The notes: generated by a model not told the origin, from the letters alone. Counted from the stretch's first letter, positions 1 through 6,057 are shown. The stretch: DNA of 6,927 bases from Candidatus Luteimonas excrementigallinarum (GCA_019115725.1 DXCY01000078.1:1-6927), one strand, 5' to 3'. Numbers and translations are program-made.

Positions 1-379
1 CGGATGAGCGCCCGCCACCGCGCGGATCGCGGATGCCGTACTTGTGCCAATAGGCGTAGTCCGCGTGTCCCGGCCGGAACTGCGCTGCGATGCGGTCGTA
101 ATCCCTGCTGCGCGCATCGGTGTTGCGGATCAGCAGCGCCAGCGGCGTACCGGTGGTCCGGCCGTCGTAGACACCGGACAGGATCTCCACCGCGTCATCC
201 TCGCGCCGGGCCGAGGTATGCCGGCTGCGCCCGGTGGCGCGTCGGGCGAGATCGGCGCTGAAATCCTCTGCCGCCACGGCGATGCCCGGCGGACAGCCAT
301 CGATCACGCAGCCGATCGCCGGCCCATGCGATTCGCCGAAGGTGGTTACCCGTAGCAGCTGGCCGAAAGTGTTGGACAC
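1..379 (-). CDS. aroC: Chorismate synthase, N-terminal 126 residues (cut by left edge)
   Basis: Chorismate synthase converts 5-enolpyruvylshikimate-3-phosphate to chorismate in the cytoplasm using reduced FMN. It is the last step of the shikimate pathway. The minus-strand translation begins VSNTFGQLLRVTTFGESHG and contains the family signatures GESHG (residues 15-19, with active-site His18), RRATG (46-50, the FMN-binding arginine region), FRPGHAD (101-107, with active-site His105) and GGGRSS (121-126). The frame then leaves the window, so roughly two thirds of the usual 350-370 residues are missing. The start is GTG at 379-377, because the conserved N-terminus begins exactly there. I see no clear Shine-Dalgarno sequence, but the prmB stop codon lies only 4 bp upstream, which suggests translational coupling. 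The prmB-aroC order is also found in enterobacteria. The identification is very secure. Confidence 0.97.
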   Translation of the reverse strand, partial: MSNTFGQLLRVTTFGESHGPAIGCVIDGCPPGIAVAAEDFSADLARRATGRSRHTSARREDDAVEILSGVYDGRTTGTPLALLIRNTDARSRDYDRIAAQFRPGHADYAYWHKYGIRDPRGGGRSS

Positions 380-383
380 GGGC

Positions 384-1346
384 TCAGAACAGGTGGGCGC
401 CGGCGTCTGCGGAAGCCGCCGCTGCGCCGGTCTCACGCGCGGCGGCCAGTTCGGCGATGCGGGCGTTGTGATGGACCAGGTCGCGGCGTTCGACCACGAA
501 CACGCCCATCTGCCCGACCTTGAAATCAACCCAGGCCAACGGCAGCTCCGGCAGCAGGGCCGCCAGGGCGCGCTCGGAATCGCCGACTTCGCATACCAGC
601 ATGCCGTCTTCGCTCAGGTGCAGCGGGGCGTCACGCAGGATCTTCAGCACCAGATCGAGGCCGTCGTCGCCGGCGCGCAGGCCCATCTCGGGCTCGTGCA
701 CGTATTCGGGCGGCAGCGCATCGGTCTCTTCGTTGGTGACGTAGGGAGGGTTGGTAACAATCAGGTCGTAGCGTTCGCCGTGCAGGCCTTCGAACAGGTC
801 CGATTCCAGCAGGCGGAGGTTCTCGACGTTCTGGCGGGCCACGTTTTCATGCGCCAGCGACAGCGCCTCCGGGCTCAGGTCCACCCCGTCCACGTGCCAG
901 TCCGGGTTGTAGTGGGCCATGGCGATGGCGATGCAGCCCGAGCCGGTGCACAGGTCCAGCGCCCGGCGCACATCGCGGCCGCCCAGCCACGGCTCGAATC
1001 CTTCCAGGATGAGTTCGGCGATCGGCGAACGCGGCACCAGGGCACGCTCGTCGCTCTTGAACGACAGCCCGGCGAACCAGGCCTCCCCGGTCAGGTAGGC
1101 GGCGGGCACGCGCTCCTCGATGCGGCGCAGGAACAGCGCCAGCACGTCTTCCTTCTCGGCCAGGGTCACCCGCGACTGGCCATACACCGGCGACAGGTCA
1201 TGCGGCAGGTGAAGGGCATGCAGGGTGAGCTGGGTGGCCTCGTCCAGGGCGTTGTCGTAGCTGTGTCCGAACGTCAGCCCGGCCGCATTGAAGCGGCTCG
1301 CGCCGTAGCGGATCAGGTCGATGATGGTACGGAGTTCATCGGTCAT
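384..1346 (-). CDS. prmB: Ribosomal protein L3 N5-glutamine methyltransferase PrmB
   Basis: PrmB transfers a methyl group from S-adenosylmethionine to a glutamine side chain of ribosomal protein L3 during large-subunit assembly in the cytoplasm. The 320-residue product has the HemK/PrmC-type Rossmann fold: SAM-binding motif I is DLCTGSGCIAI (131-141), the acidic ribose-binding position is in GVDLSPE (154-160), and the catalytic glutamine-binding motif is NPPY (199-202). The N-terminal helical domain (1-80) is PrmB-like, with YGASRF and TFGHSYDNALDEA, rather than PrmC-like. E. coli PrmB has about 310 residues, so the length fits. The frame stays open far upstream in antisense to the next gene, so the start was chosen as the ATG giving the family N-terminus MTDELRTIIDLIRYGASRF. 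There is no obvious Shine-Dalgarno sequence. The residues after about 290 form an alanine-rich tail that is probably variable. The gene leads a pair with aroC. Confidence 0.96.
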   Translation of the reverse strand: MTDELRTIIDLIRYGASRFNAAGLTFGHSYDNALDEATQLTLHALHLPHDLSPVYGQSRVTLAEKEDVLALFLRRIEERVPAAYLTGEAWFAGLSFKSDERALVPRSPIAELILEGFEPWLGGRDVRRALDLCTGSGCIAIAMAHYNPDWHVDGVDLSPEALSLAHENVARQNVENLRLLESDLFEGLHGERYDLIVTNPPYVTNEETDALPPEYVHEPEMGLRAGDDGLDLVLKILRDAPLHLSEDGMLVCEVGDSERALAALLPELPLAWVDFKVGQMGVFVVERRDLVHHNARIAELAAARETGAAAASADAGAHLF

Positions 1347-1380
1347 GGCAGCGTGGTCCGCGGCGGCAATGGAACCGGGA

Positions 1381-1386
1381 AGTATA
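1381..1386 (-). promoter_or_regulatory. Candidate -10 element for prmB-aroC
   Basis: The minus strand reads TATACT here, 5 of 6 matches to the sigma-70 -10 consensus, 34 bp upstream of the prmB start. I see no convincing -35 hexamer at the expected distance. The position fits a leader of about 25-30 nucleotides. It lies back to back with the plus-strand hexamer at 1400-1405. This is a motif match only. Confidence 0.35.
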
Positions 1387-1399
1387 TCGGCCGCGCGGG

Positions 1400-1405
1400 T
1401 ATGAT
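1400..1405 (+). promoter_or_regulatory. Candidate -10 element for the SCO1/SenC gene (and probably psd)
   Basis: The plus strand reads TATGAT, 5 of 6 matches to the sigma-70 -10 consensus, 25 bp before the SCO1 ATG. It is preceded by GGG, as is the TAGAAT upstream of the HerA-like gene. No clear -35 hexamer is visible. The inferred transcript leader is only about 15-20 nucleotides. psd follows 25 bp after the SCO1 stop with no separate promoter visible to me, so it may share this one. Confidence 0.38.
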
Positions 1406-1430
1406 GGACGCGGCCCAAGTGGAATGAACA

Positions 1431-2081
1431 ATGTTCAATCGCACCACGCTCATCGTCCTCGTTGTCGCTCTCGCCGCCGGCCTGGGCCTGCTCGCCGCCC
1501 AGAAGATCCTTTCCGGCCCCGCCGCAACGGGCACGCAGCCGGAAACGCGGGCCGTCAGCCTGTTCCCACAGCCGCGCGAGCTGCCCGATTTCGCCCTGCA
1601 GCAGTCGGACGGCACCCAGCTGCTGCCGGGGGAATTGCACGGGCATTGGACCATCGTGTTCATCGGCTTCACCTTCTGCCCGGATGTGTGCCCGATGACC
1701 CTGACCCAGCTGGGGCAGGCGCAGCGCCAGTGGGAAGACATTCCCGACGGCGTGCGTCCGCGCGTCCTGTTCGTCTCGGTCGATCCGGAGCGCGACAGCC
1801 CGGACCGTATCGGTGACTACATCTCGGCCTTCCACGGCGACACCCTGGGCGCCACGGCCGACATTCCGGCGCTGGAGGAATTCACCCGCTCCCTGTCGCT
1901 GGTGTTCATGAAGGTTCCGGCGCCGGACGGACTGCCGGCCGACCAGTACAGCATCGACCATTCCTCGGCGATGGCCCTGCTCGACCCGCAGGCCCGCATG
2001 GCCGGCGTGCTGCAGGGTCCGCTGGATCCCGAGGCGATCGCCGCCGATCTGCGCATGCTCACCGAAGCCGCGCGCAACTGA
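1431..2081 (+). CDS. SCO1/SenC-family copper chaperone
   Basis: Members of this family are membrane-anchored, thioredoxin-fold proteins that face the periplasm, bind copper, and deliver it to or reduce the CuA site of cytochrome c oxidase. The 216-residue product has one N-terminal hydrophobic segment (about residues 6-24), which serves as a signal anchor. The core carries the copper-binding motif CPDVC (Cys83 and Cys87, inside GFTFCPDVCP), the conserved SVDPERD stretch (116-122), and the third copper ligand His177 in YSIDHSS. All three ligands are therefore present. The length is typical of bacterial SCO proteins. The start at 1431 is the first ATG in frame that places the anchor at the N-terminus. 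No cytochrome oxidase genes are visible in the window. The gene reads away from prmB and towards psd. A role in copper or redox homeostasis rather than oxidase assembly is possible, as for some SenC/PrrC proteins. Confidence 0.94.
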   Translation: MFNRTTLIVLVVALAAGLGLLAAQKILSGPAATGTQPETRAVSLFPQPRELPDFALQQSDGTQLLPGELHGHWTIVFIGFTFCPDVCPMTLTQLGQAQRQWEDIPDGVRPRVLFVSVDPERDSPDRIGDYISAFHGDTLGATADIPALEEFTRSLSLVFMKVPAPDGLPADQYSIDHSSAMALLDPQARMAGVLQGPLDPEAIAADLRMLTEAARN

Positions 2082-2106
2082 CTCCAGGCCTTTCAAGACA
2101 AATCCG

Positions 2107-2964
2107 ATGGATCCGATTACCGCGCTCACCTGGGTGCTGCCGCACCGGCTGCTGTCCTCGCTTGCCCGGCGCCTCGCCTATTCGCAGAGTCCGCGCACCA
2201 GCCGCTGGCTGATCGATACCGTGACCCGGCGCTTCAACGTGGATCTGGGCGAAGCGGCCGAGTCGGACCCCCGCGCCTATCCGAGCTTCAATGCCTTCTT
2301 CACCCGCGCGCTGAAACCCGGCGCCCGCGTTGTCGACCCGGATCCCTCCGCCCTGCTGATGCCGGCGGACGGCCATATCAGCCAATGCGGACCAATCGGC
2401 GATGCCGACGACGCCGGCCGGATCTTCCAGGCCAAGGGCCAGTCGTTCACCGCGGCCGAGCTGCTGGGCGACGCCGATGATGCCAGGCCGTTCGAGGGCG
2501 GCGTGTTCGCCACCGTGTACCTGTCACCGCGCGACTACCACCGCGTGCACATGCCCTGGACCGGCACCCTGCGCGAAACCGTGCACGTGCCCGGCCGCCT
2601 GTTCAGCGTCGGCCCGGCGGCCGTGCGGCACGTGCCGCGCCTGTTCGCCCGCAACGAGCGGCTGGTCTGCCACTTCGACACCGACTTCGGGCCGATGGCG
2701 GTGGTGATGGTGGGCGCGCTGCTGGTGTCGGGCGTGGAAACCGTCTGGAGCGGCGAGGAGATCCCCGCCTACGGCAAGCGCATCACCCGCAAGGACTACC
2801 ACGGCCGGGGCATCGTGCTGGAGCGCTTCGCCGAAATGGCCCGCTTCAACTACGGCTCCACCGTCATCGTCCTGCTGCCGCCGGGCGTGGCCCGACTCTC
2901 GCCGGAGCTCGCTCCCGAAGCCCCGGTGCGGCTTGGCCAGCGCCTGGCAGAGCTCATCCGCTGA
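2107..2964 (+). CDS. psd: Phosphatidylserine decarboxylase proenzyme
   Basis: Psd decarboxylates phosphatidylserine to phosphatidylethanolamine at the inner face of the cytoplasmic membrane. The proenzyme cleaves itself, and the new N-terminal serine of the small alpha chain becomes the pyruvoyl cofactor. In this 285-residue protein the cleavage motif is YGST (249-252), so the expected cut is between Gly250 and Ser251, leaving a 250-residue beta chain and a 35-residue alpha chain. The charge-relay and active-site residues are present: Asp88 in PADGH, and His145 and His148 in SPRDYHRVHMP (140-150). Other family blocks are SFNAFFTRALKPGAR (60-74) and GRGIVLERFAEM. E. coli Psd is 322 residues with LGST, so this is the same type I family but somewhat shorter. 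The start is the first ATG in frame, 25 bp after the SCO1 gene, with only a weak purine-rich stretch ahead of it. Co-transcription with the SCO1 gene is likely. Confidence 0.97.
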   Translation: MDPITALTWVLPHRLLSSLARRLAYSQSPRTSRWLIDTVTRRFNVDLGEAAESDPRAYPSFNAFFTRALKPGARVVDPDPSALLMPADGHISQCGPIGDADDAGRIFQAKGQSFTAAELLGDADDARPFEGGVFATVYLSPRDYHRVHMPWTGTLRETVHVPGRLFSVGPAAVRHVPRLFARNERLVCHFDTDFGPMAVVMVGALLVSGVETVWSGEEIPAYGKRITRKDYHGRGIVLERFAEMARFNYGSTVIVLLPPGVARLSPELAPEAPVRLGQRLAELIR

Positions 2965-3011
2965 GCGCTGCCCGACCGGTAGCGTCGCGGAACCGGAGCA
3001 TCCGACACTAG

Positions 3012-3035
3012 GGTCACCCCGGGTTACCGGTAACC
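3012..3035 (+). repeat. Three GGTNACC heptamers, two of them forming a perfect 14-bp palindrome
   Basis: GGTCACC lies at 3012-3018, GGTTACC at 3022-3028 and GGTAACC at 3029-3035. The last two abut to give GGTTACCGGTAACC, a perfect 14-bp palindrome. The first and second copies start 10 bp apart, about one helical turn. The cluster sits in the spacer after psd, 55 bp before the chosen start of the unknown gene. It is lower in GC than the flanking DNA. An operator for a dimeric regulator is a reasonable guess, but I recognise no known binding site. The 14-bp arm could also form a hairpin, though it has essentially no loop and no T-run, so a terminator is unlikely. Confidence 0.5.
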
Positions 3036-3039
3036 GACA

Positions 3040-3064
3040 AGTGTGCAAATGTGTCCAGCACACT
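3040..3064 (+). repeat. 7-bp inverted repeat (stem-loop) in the leader of the unknown gene
   Basis: AGTGTGC at 3040-3046 is perfectly complemented by GCACACT at 3058-3064, with an 11-base loop. The repeat starts 5 bp after the 14-bp palindrome and ends 25 bp before the ATG at 3090. It encloses the alternative in-frame GTG at 3051. In RNA this stem would bury that GTG in the loop and leave the purine-rich stretch at 3071-3080 free. No T-run follows, so it is not a standard terminator. It could be an operator or an RNA structure. Which of these it is cannot be settled from sequence alone. Confidence 0.45.
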
Positions 3065-3069
3065 CGTCC

Positions 3070-3080
3070 AGGAACCGGGA
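3070..3080 (+). promoter_or_regulatory. Ribosome binding region deciding the start of the unknown gene
   Basis: The stretch AGGAACCGGGA contains AGGA at 3070-3073 and GGGA at 3077-3080. GGGA lies 9 bases ahead of the ATG at 3090. The alternative GTG at 3051 has no purine-rich stretch at a suitable distance. This is the main reason for placing the start at 3090. Confidence 0.5.
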
Positions 3081-3089
3081 ACCAGCCCC

Positions 3090-4424
3090 ATGGTCAACCC
3101 CACGCTCAGCCCCGCCGCACCCGCAGCCCCGCCGCATACCGTCAGCGAGACCATTGACCACCGGCAAGTCGAGACGGCGCTGAGGACGATCCGTACCGGT
3201 GACCAGATCTCGAACCAGTCCGCGCTTGCCAATGCGCTGGACAACCCGCTCCTGAATCAGGCGGAACGCGACCTCATTATCCAGACGCTGCTGGAAGGCG
3301 ACGACCACGACCTGGAGCTTTTCTACGCCAATGACATCGATCGCTCCTGGCGGGGAGACGATCCGACCCTGGCCGCCGACCAGCAAATCATCGGAGAAGC
3401 CCTGCAACAGGCTTTTGAGGACGGCATCATCGATACCGATGACCTGCTGAAGATCGCCGACAGGAACGGGACGGGGAACGGCGCCCAGCGACTGCTCGAC
3501 ACTTTGCAGCATGGCGGGAGTGGCCCGAACGGAACCGTCGAAGCATTGTCCGATGCGCTCTGGGAAAGAAACGGGAACGACGGACTTGACCGTGCCGGCG
3601 CCAGCCTGGGATACATGTCCAGCCCGGATCTGCAGGCGCGCAACCTCAATACGACGGAACTGCGCAGGGAAGCGTTCGAATCCCTTGTCGCTTTCAATGA
3701 TGCCGAGTCCTATCAGGACTTCCCGATCGACAGCATCTCCGATCAATGGCAAAGCAGCGCACTGGCGGCAGCCGGCAGCCTGTTCGTGAATAACAGCACG
3801 GAGCTGGTCGACTATTACACCGGCGCGAACGGTGGCACAGTCCAGACCGAGGTTCTTGCGCAGTTCATGGGCCAGACCGTGTTCAACCCCGACGCCAGCT
3901 CCATCGTCCTGGATCGTCAGCGCGACCTGGTGCCGGCCATCCAGTCGGCGATTGGCGGCCAGGCAGACCGCTTCATGTCAGCTGCCGCTGAAACCACCGA
4001 CCCTGCCGAACAAGCCGAGTTGATCAGGCAGTTCGGCCGACTGAACGCCAGCATCTCGGTCGGCGCAGCACTTGCATTGGACAACTACTCTGACCAGATT
4101 CTGGCCAACGAAGCCTCGAAGCAGGAGTTCGCGTCCATGGTAGGCGCCCTGATCGGCAAGACACCGGTCAGCAAAGTGCCAGGCTCGGGCATGATCGTCA
4201 ATGAGGTCGCCGGTGCGATCTATGACGCCATCACCACCCCCACCGAACGCCCCGACCAGGCGATGGCCGGTGTAATCAATGACGTCTTCCTGGATCAGGT
4301 TCGCGCGCTCGAAGGCGATCTTGACAATGCCACCCTGGTGGACTCGTTTACCGCTGCCCGTGCAGATGAGCGAACCGAGCTATACAGCAACCTGAACGTC
4401 AACCCTGGGGGACACAAGGAGTAG
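3090..4424 (+). CDS. Acidic cysteine-free protein of unknown function
   Basis: I do not recognise this 444-residue product. It opens with a proline- and alanine-rich, probably disordered segment (residues 1-17). A mostly helical, soluble-looking body follows, with no signal peptide and no clear membrane helix. It has no cysteine at all, only 5 lysines and about 22 arginines against 68 aspartates and glutamates, so it is strongly acidic. Visible blocks include an asparagine/glycine-rich loop DRNGTGNG (124-131), DYYTGANGG (241-249), a glycine-rich low-charge stretch FASMVGALIGKTPVSKVPG (347-365), and the C-terminus NLNVNPGGHKE. Its DNA is clearly lower in GC than psd or the transglycosylase gene: 53% against 68% in two 60-base lines I counted. 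The start is ATG 3090, with a purine-rich stretch ahead of it; GTG 3051 would add 13 residues. Absence of cysteine and high acidity suit a secreted effector or surface protein, but that is a guess. It is a clean open frame ending in TAG. Confidence 0.8.
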   Translation: MVNPTLSPAAPAAPPHTVSETIDHRQVETALRTIRTGDQISNQSALANALDNPLLNQAERDLIIQTLLEGDDHDLELFYANDIDRSWRGDDPTLAADQQIIGEALQQAFEDGIIDTDDLLKIADRNGTGNGAQRLLDTLQHGGSGPNGTVEALSDALWERNGNDGLDRAGASLGYMSSPDLQARNLNTTELRREAFESLVAFNDAESYQDFPIDSISDQWQSSALAAAGSLFVNNSTELVDYYTGANGGTVQTEVLAQFMGQTVFNPDASSIVLDRQRDLVPAIQSAIGGQADRFMSAAAETTDPAEQAELIRQFGRLNASISVGAALALDNYSDQILANEASKQEFASMVGALIGKTPVSKVPGSGMIVNEVAGAIYDAITTPTERPDQAMAGVINDVFLDQVRALEGDLDNATLVDSFTAARADERTELYSNLNVNPGGHKE

Positions 4425-4434
4425 CCGCGACGGG

Positions 4435-4461
4435 GGAGATGCTCACGGGCTCTCCAGCATC
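4435..4461. terminator. Possible hairpin between convergent genes
   Basis: The 48-bp gap between the unknown gene and the transglycosylase gene holds two competing stems. GGAGA (4435-4439) can pair with TCTCC (4451-4455), and GATGCT (4438-4443) can pair with AGCATC (4456-4461). Such a position fits a shared terminator for convergent transcripts. Neither strand shows a convincing T-run after the stem, so intrinsic termination is doubtful and confidence is low. Confidence 0.25.
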
Positions 4462-4472
4462 GTGGCTTTCCG

Positions 4473-5978
4473 CTAACTTCCGCAGGATTCCAGCGTCAGC
4501 TGCTGGCCGACGCGCAGCCGGTAGACCGGCCCCCGCAGGTTGTTGGCGCGCGCGAGCGCCTGCAGGCCGCAGCCGTAGCGCTGGGCGATCCGGCCCAGGG
4601 TTTCGCCGCGGCTCACGCGATGGACGCGGGGCGCATCGGTGGACGCCTGCGCTGCCGCAGGCGCCACCGGGCCCGAGCGCACGATCGCACTGCCCGGGTC
4701 GCTGTTGACCAGCTCACGGGCGATGTCGGCACGGGCGCTGCGGGTGCACCAGCGACCGTAGAGACGGGCCACGTCGGCGGTGACATTGAGGGTGGTGCCG
4801 GCCGGGATCACGTCATCGGCCCGATAGCGCGGGTTGAGGTTGCGCAGCATGCGCATGAAACCGTAGCGGGTGCCGCCATTGCCCAGACAGATGGTCAGTT
4901 CGTAGATCGAGGTGGCCCGCTCCAGCTGCAGCAGTTCCGGACGCGCTGCAATCCTGGGGAACTCCAGCCCATAGCGGCGCGGATGCAGGTACAGCCACGC
5001 CGCGGCGATCACCATGGGCACGTAATCGCGGGTCTCCGGCGGGAACTGGCTGTACACCGATTCATCCCAGAAGCTGCGTCCGCCATTCTCGTTGTGGATC
5101 CGCCGCGCCCTGCCCTCGCCGCCGTTGTAGCCGGCCAGGGCCAGTTCGATGCTGTTGTTGAGCTCGGCCAGGCGCTCGTTGAGGTAGGCCGCGCTGGCCT
5201 CGGCCGAGGCGTAGGGGTCGTAGCGGGTGTCGAAGCCGGTGGCATCGACACCCAGGCCGAACCGCTGGCCGGTGGCCGGCATGAACTGCAACGGCCCGGC
5301 CGCGCCGGCGCGCGAGGTGGAATGCACCCGGCCGGTCGATTCCTTGGCCAGGATCCCGAACAGCAGCGCCTCCGGCAGCCCGGCGCGCTCGAAATTCGGC
5401 CACATCAGGTGGCGCATGTACTGGTAGTTCTCATGGCTGACGATCAGCGAGTGGCGCATGTCGGTCAGCCAGCGGCGGATGCCCTCCTGCACCGCCGGGT
5501 TGAACTGCACCATCTCCACGAACCGCTGCCCATCGCTGAGCAGCGCCGCCGCCCGCGCGGCCTCGGGCACATCGGCCGACACGCCTTCGGCCAGCATGCC
5601 GTCCGGATCCGGATCGAACGGGTCGATATCCGCGTCCGGCCCCGCTGCGGCCTCGTCGGCCCCGGCCTTGAGCAGGCGCTTGAAGGTGGTGACGAAGCCT
5701 GCCGGGTCGCAGCCGCGCAGCTTGCCGCATTCCACCACCACGTCCTCCATGTCCTCCAGCGCGGAGTCACTGGCAGCCACCGCGTCCGGCTCGCTGTTGC
5801 GCGCCCGCACCAGCGCCTCGCGATAGCGGGTTTCAGCCTGTTCCATGCGCTGCTTCAGCGCCTCGGCGGCCTCGCGGTCACGCCGCGACTGGGCATCGGC
5901 ATCCTGGGAAAACAGCAGCGCCAGGCCGAGGACGGCAACGGCAGACAGTCGGGCGGCGGATCGGACAGGCAGAGGCAT
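4473..5978 (-). CDS. MltD-like lytic transglycosylase with one LysM domain
   Basis: This exported enzyme should cleave the MurNAc-GlcNAc bond of peptidoglycan to form 1,6-anhydro-muropeptides in the periplasm. The 501-residue product has a signal peptide (hydrophobic core about 11-23; likely cut after Ala29 in ADA-Q) without a lipobox, a charged helical segment (30-60), and a very acidic linker (about 107-137). The family 1 SLT domain spans about 196-325, with catalytic Glu213 in LAKEST, AGPLQFMP (227-234) and AGYNGGEGRA (282-291). After a spacer region comes one C-terminal LysM domain (about 453-496), starting HRVSRGETLGRIAQRYG. E. coli MltD is a 452-residue lipoprotein with two LysM domains, so this is a relative rather than a strict counterpart. 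The start at 5978 is the ATG directly ahead of the signal peptide. No good Shine-Dalgarno sequence is visible. It converges on the unknown gene and diverges from the HerA-like gene. Confidence 0.93.
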   Translation of the reverse strand: MPLPVRSAARLSAVAVLGLALLFSQDADAQSRRDREAAEALKQRMEQAETRYREALVRARNSEPDAVAASDSALEDMEDVVVECGKLRGCDPAGFVTTFKRLLKAGADEAAAGPDADIDPFDPDPDGMLAEGVSADVPEAARAAALLSDGQRFVEMVQFNPAVQEGIRRWLTDMRHSLIVSHENYQYMRHLMWPNFERAGLPEALLFGILAKESTGRVHSTSRAGAAGPLQFMPATGQRFGLGVDATGFDTRYDPYASAEASAAYLNERLAELNNSIELALAGYNGGEGRARRIHNENGGRSFWDESVYSQFPPETRDYVPMVIAAAWLYLHPRRYGLEFPRIAARPELLQLERATSIYELTICLGNGGTRYGFMRMLRNLNPRYRADDVIPAGTTLNVTADVARLYGRWCTRSARADIARELVNSDPGSAIVRSGPVAPAAAQASTDAPRVHRVSRGETLGRIAQRYGCGLQALARANNLRGPVYRLRVGQQLTLESCGS

Positions 5979-6005
5979 GGCAAGGTCGGCTCGAAGCGGA
6001 CGCGC

Positions 6006-6035
6006 AGGTTAGCCGTCGCCGCCGCCCATCCGCAA
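6006..6035 (-). promoter_or_regulatory. Weak promoter candidate for the transglycosylase gene
   Basis: On the minus strand, TTGCGG (6035-6030) and TAACCT (6011-6006) are separated by 18 bp. The -10-like hexamer lies 27 bp ahead of the ATG at 5978. Both hexamers are poor matches to the sigma-70 consensus, so this is only the best candidate visible in the spacer. Confidence 0.2.
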
Positions 6036-6057
6036 ACCCCACTTCCCACGGTCTGGG

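Noticed and set aside
234..1427. A 397-codon plus-strand open frame antisense to prmB and aroC
   Set aside because: It is a mirror of the two minus-strand genes, has biased composition, and shows no recognisable motif.
384..2129. A 581-codon minus-strand open frame joining the antisense of the SCO1 gene to prmB, as if a fusion protein
   Set aside because: The part upstream of 1346 is antisense to a gene with intact copper ligands and is low-complexity Arg/Gly/His-rich sequence. The PrmB family N-terminus begins exactly at 1346.
2976..2996. CCGGT/ACCGG short inverted repeat after psd as a terminator
   Set aside because: It has only 5 bp of stem with an 11-base loop and no T-run, so chance is a sufficient explanation.
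2965..3089. Plant-inducible promoter (PIP) box of type III effector genes upstream of the unknown gene
   Set aside because: No TTCGC or TTCGB repeat with the required spacing is present in the spacer.
3454..3489. EF-hand or dockerin-like calcium loop around DRNGTGNG in the unknown protein
   Set aside because: The spacing of the first ligands is suggestive, but position 12 is leucine instead of Glu/Asp and the flanking pattern does not fit. It is not supported as a calcium site.
3024..3752. Minus-strand open frames opposite the start of the unknown gene, considered as a possible antitoxin or partner gene
   Set aside because: They overlap fully with the plus-strand gene, lack a ribosome binding sequence that I can see, and show no domain-like pattern.
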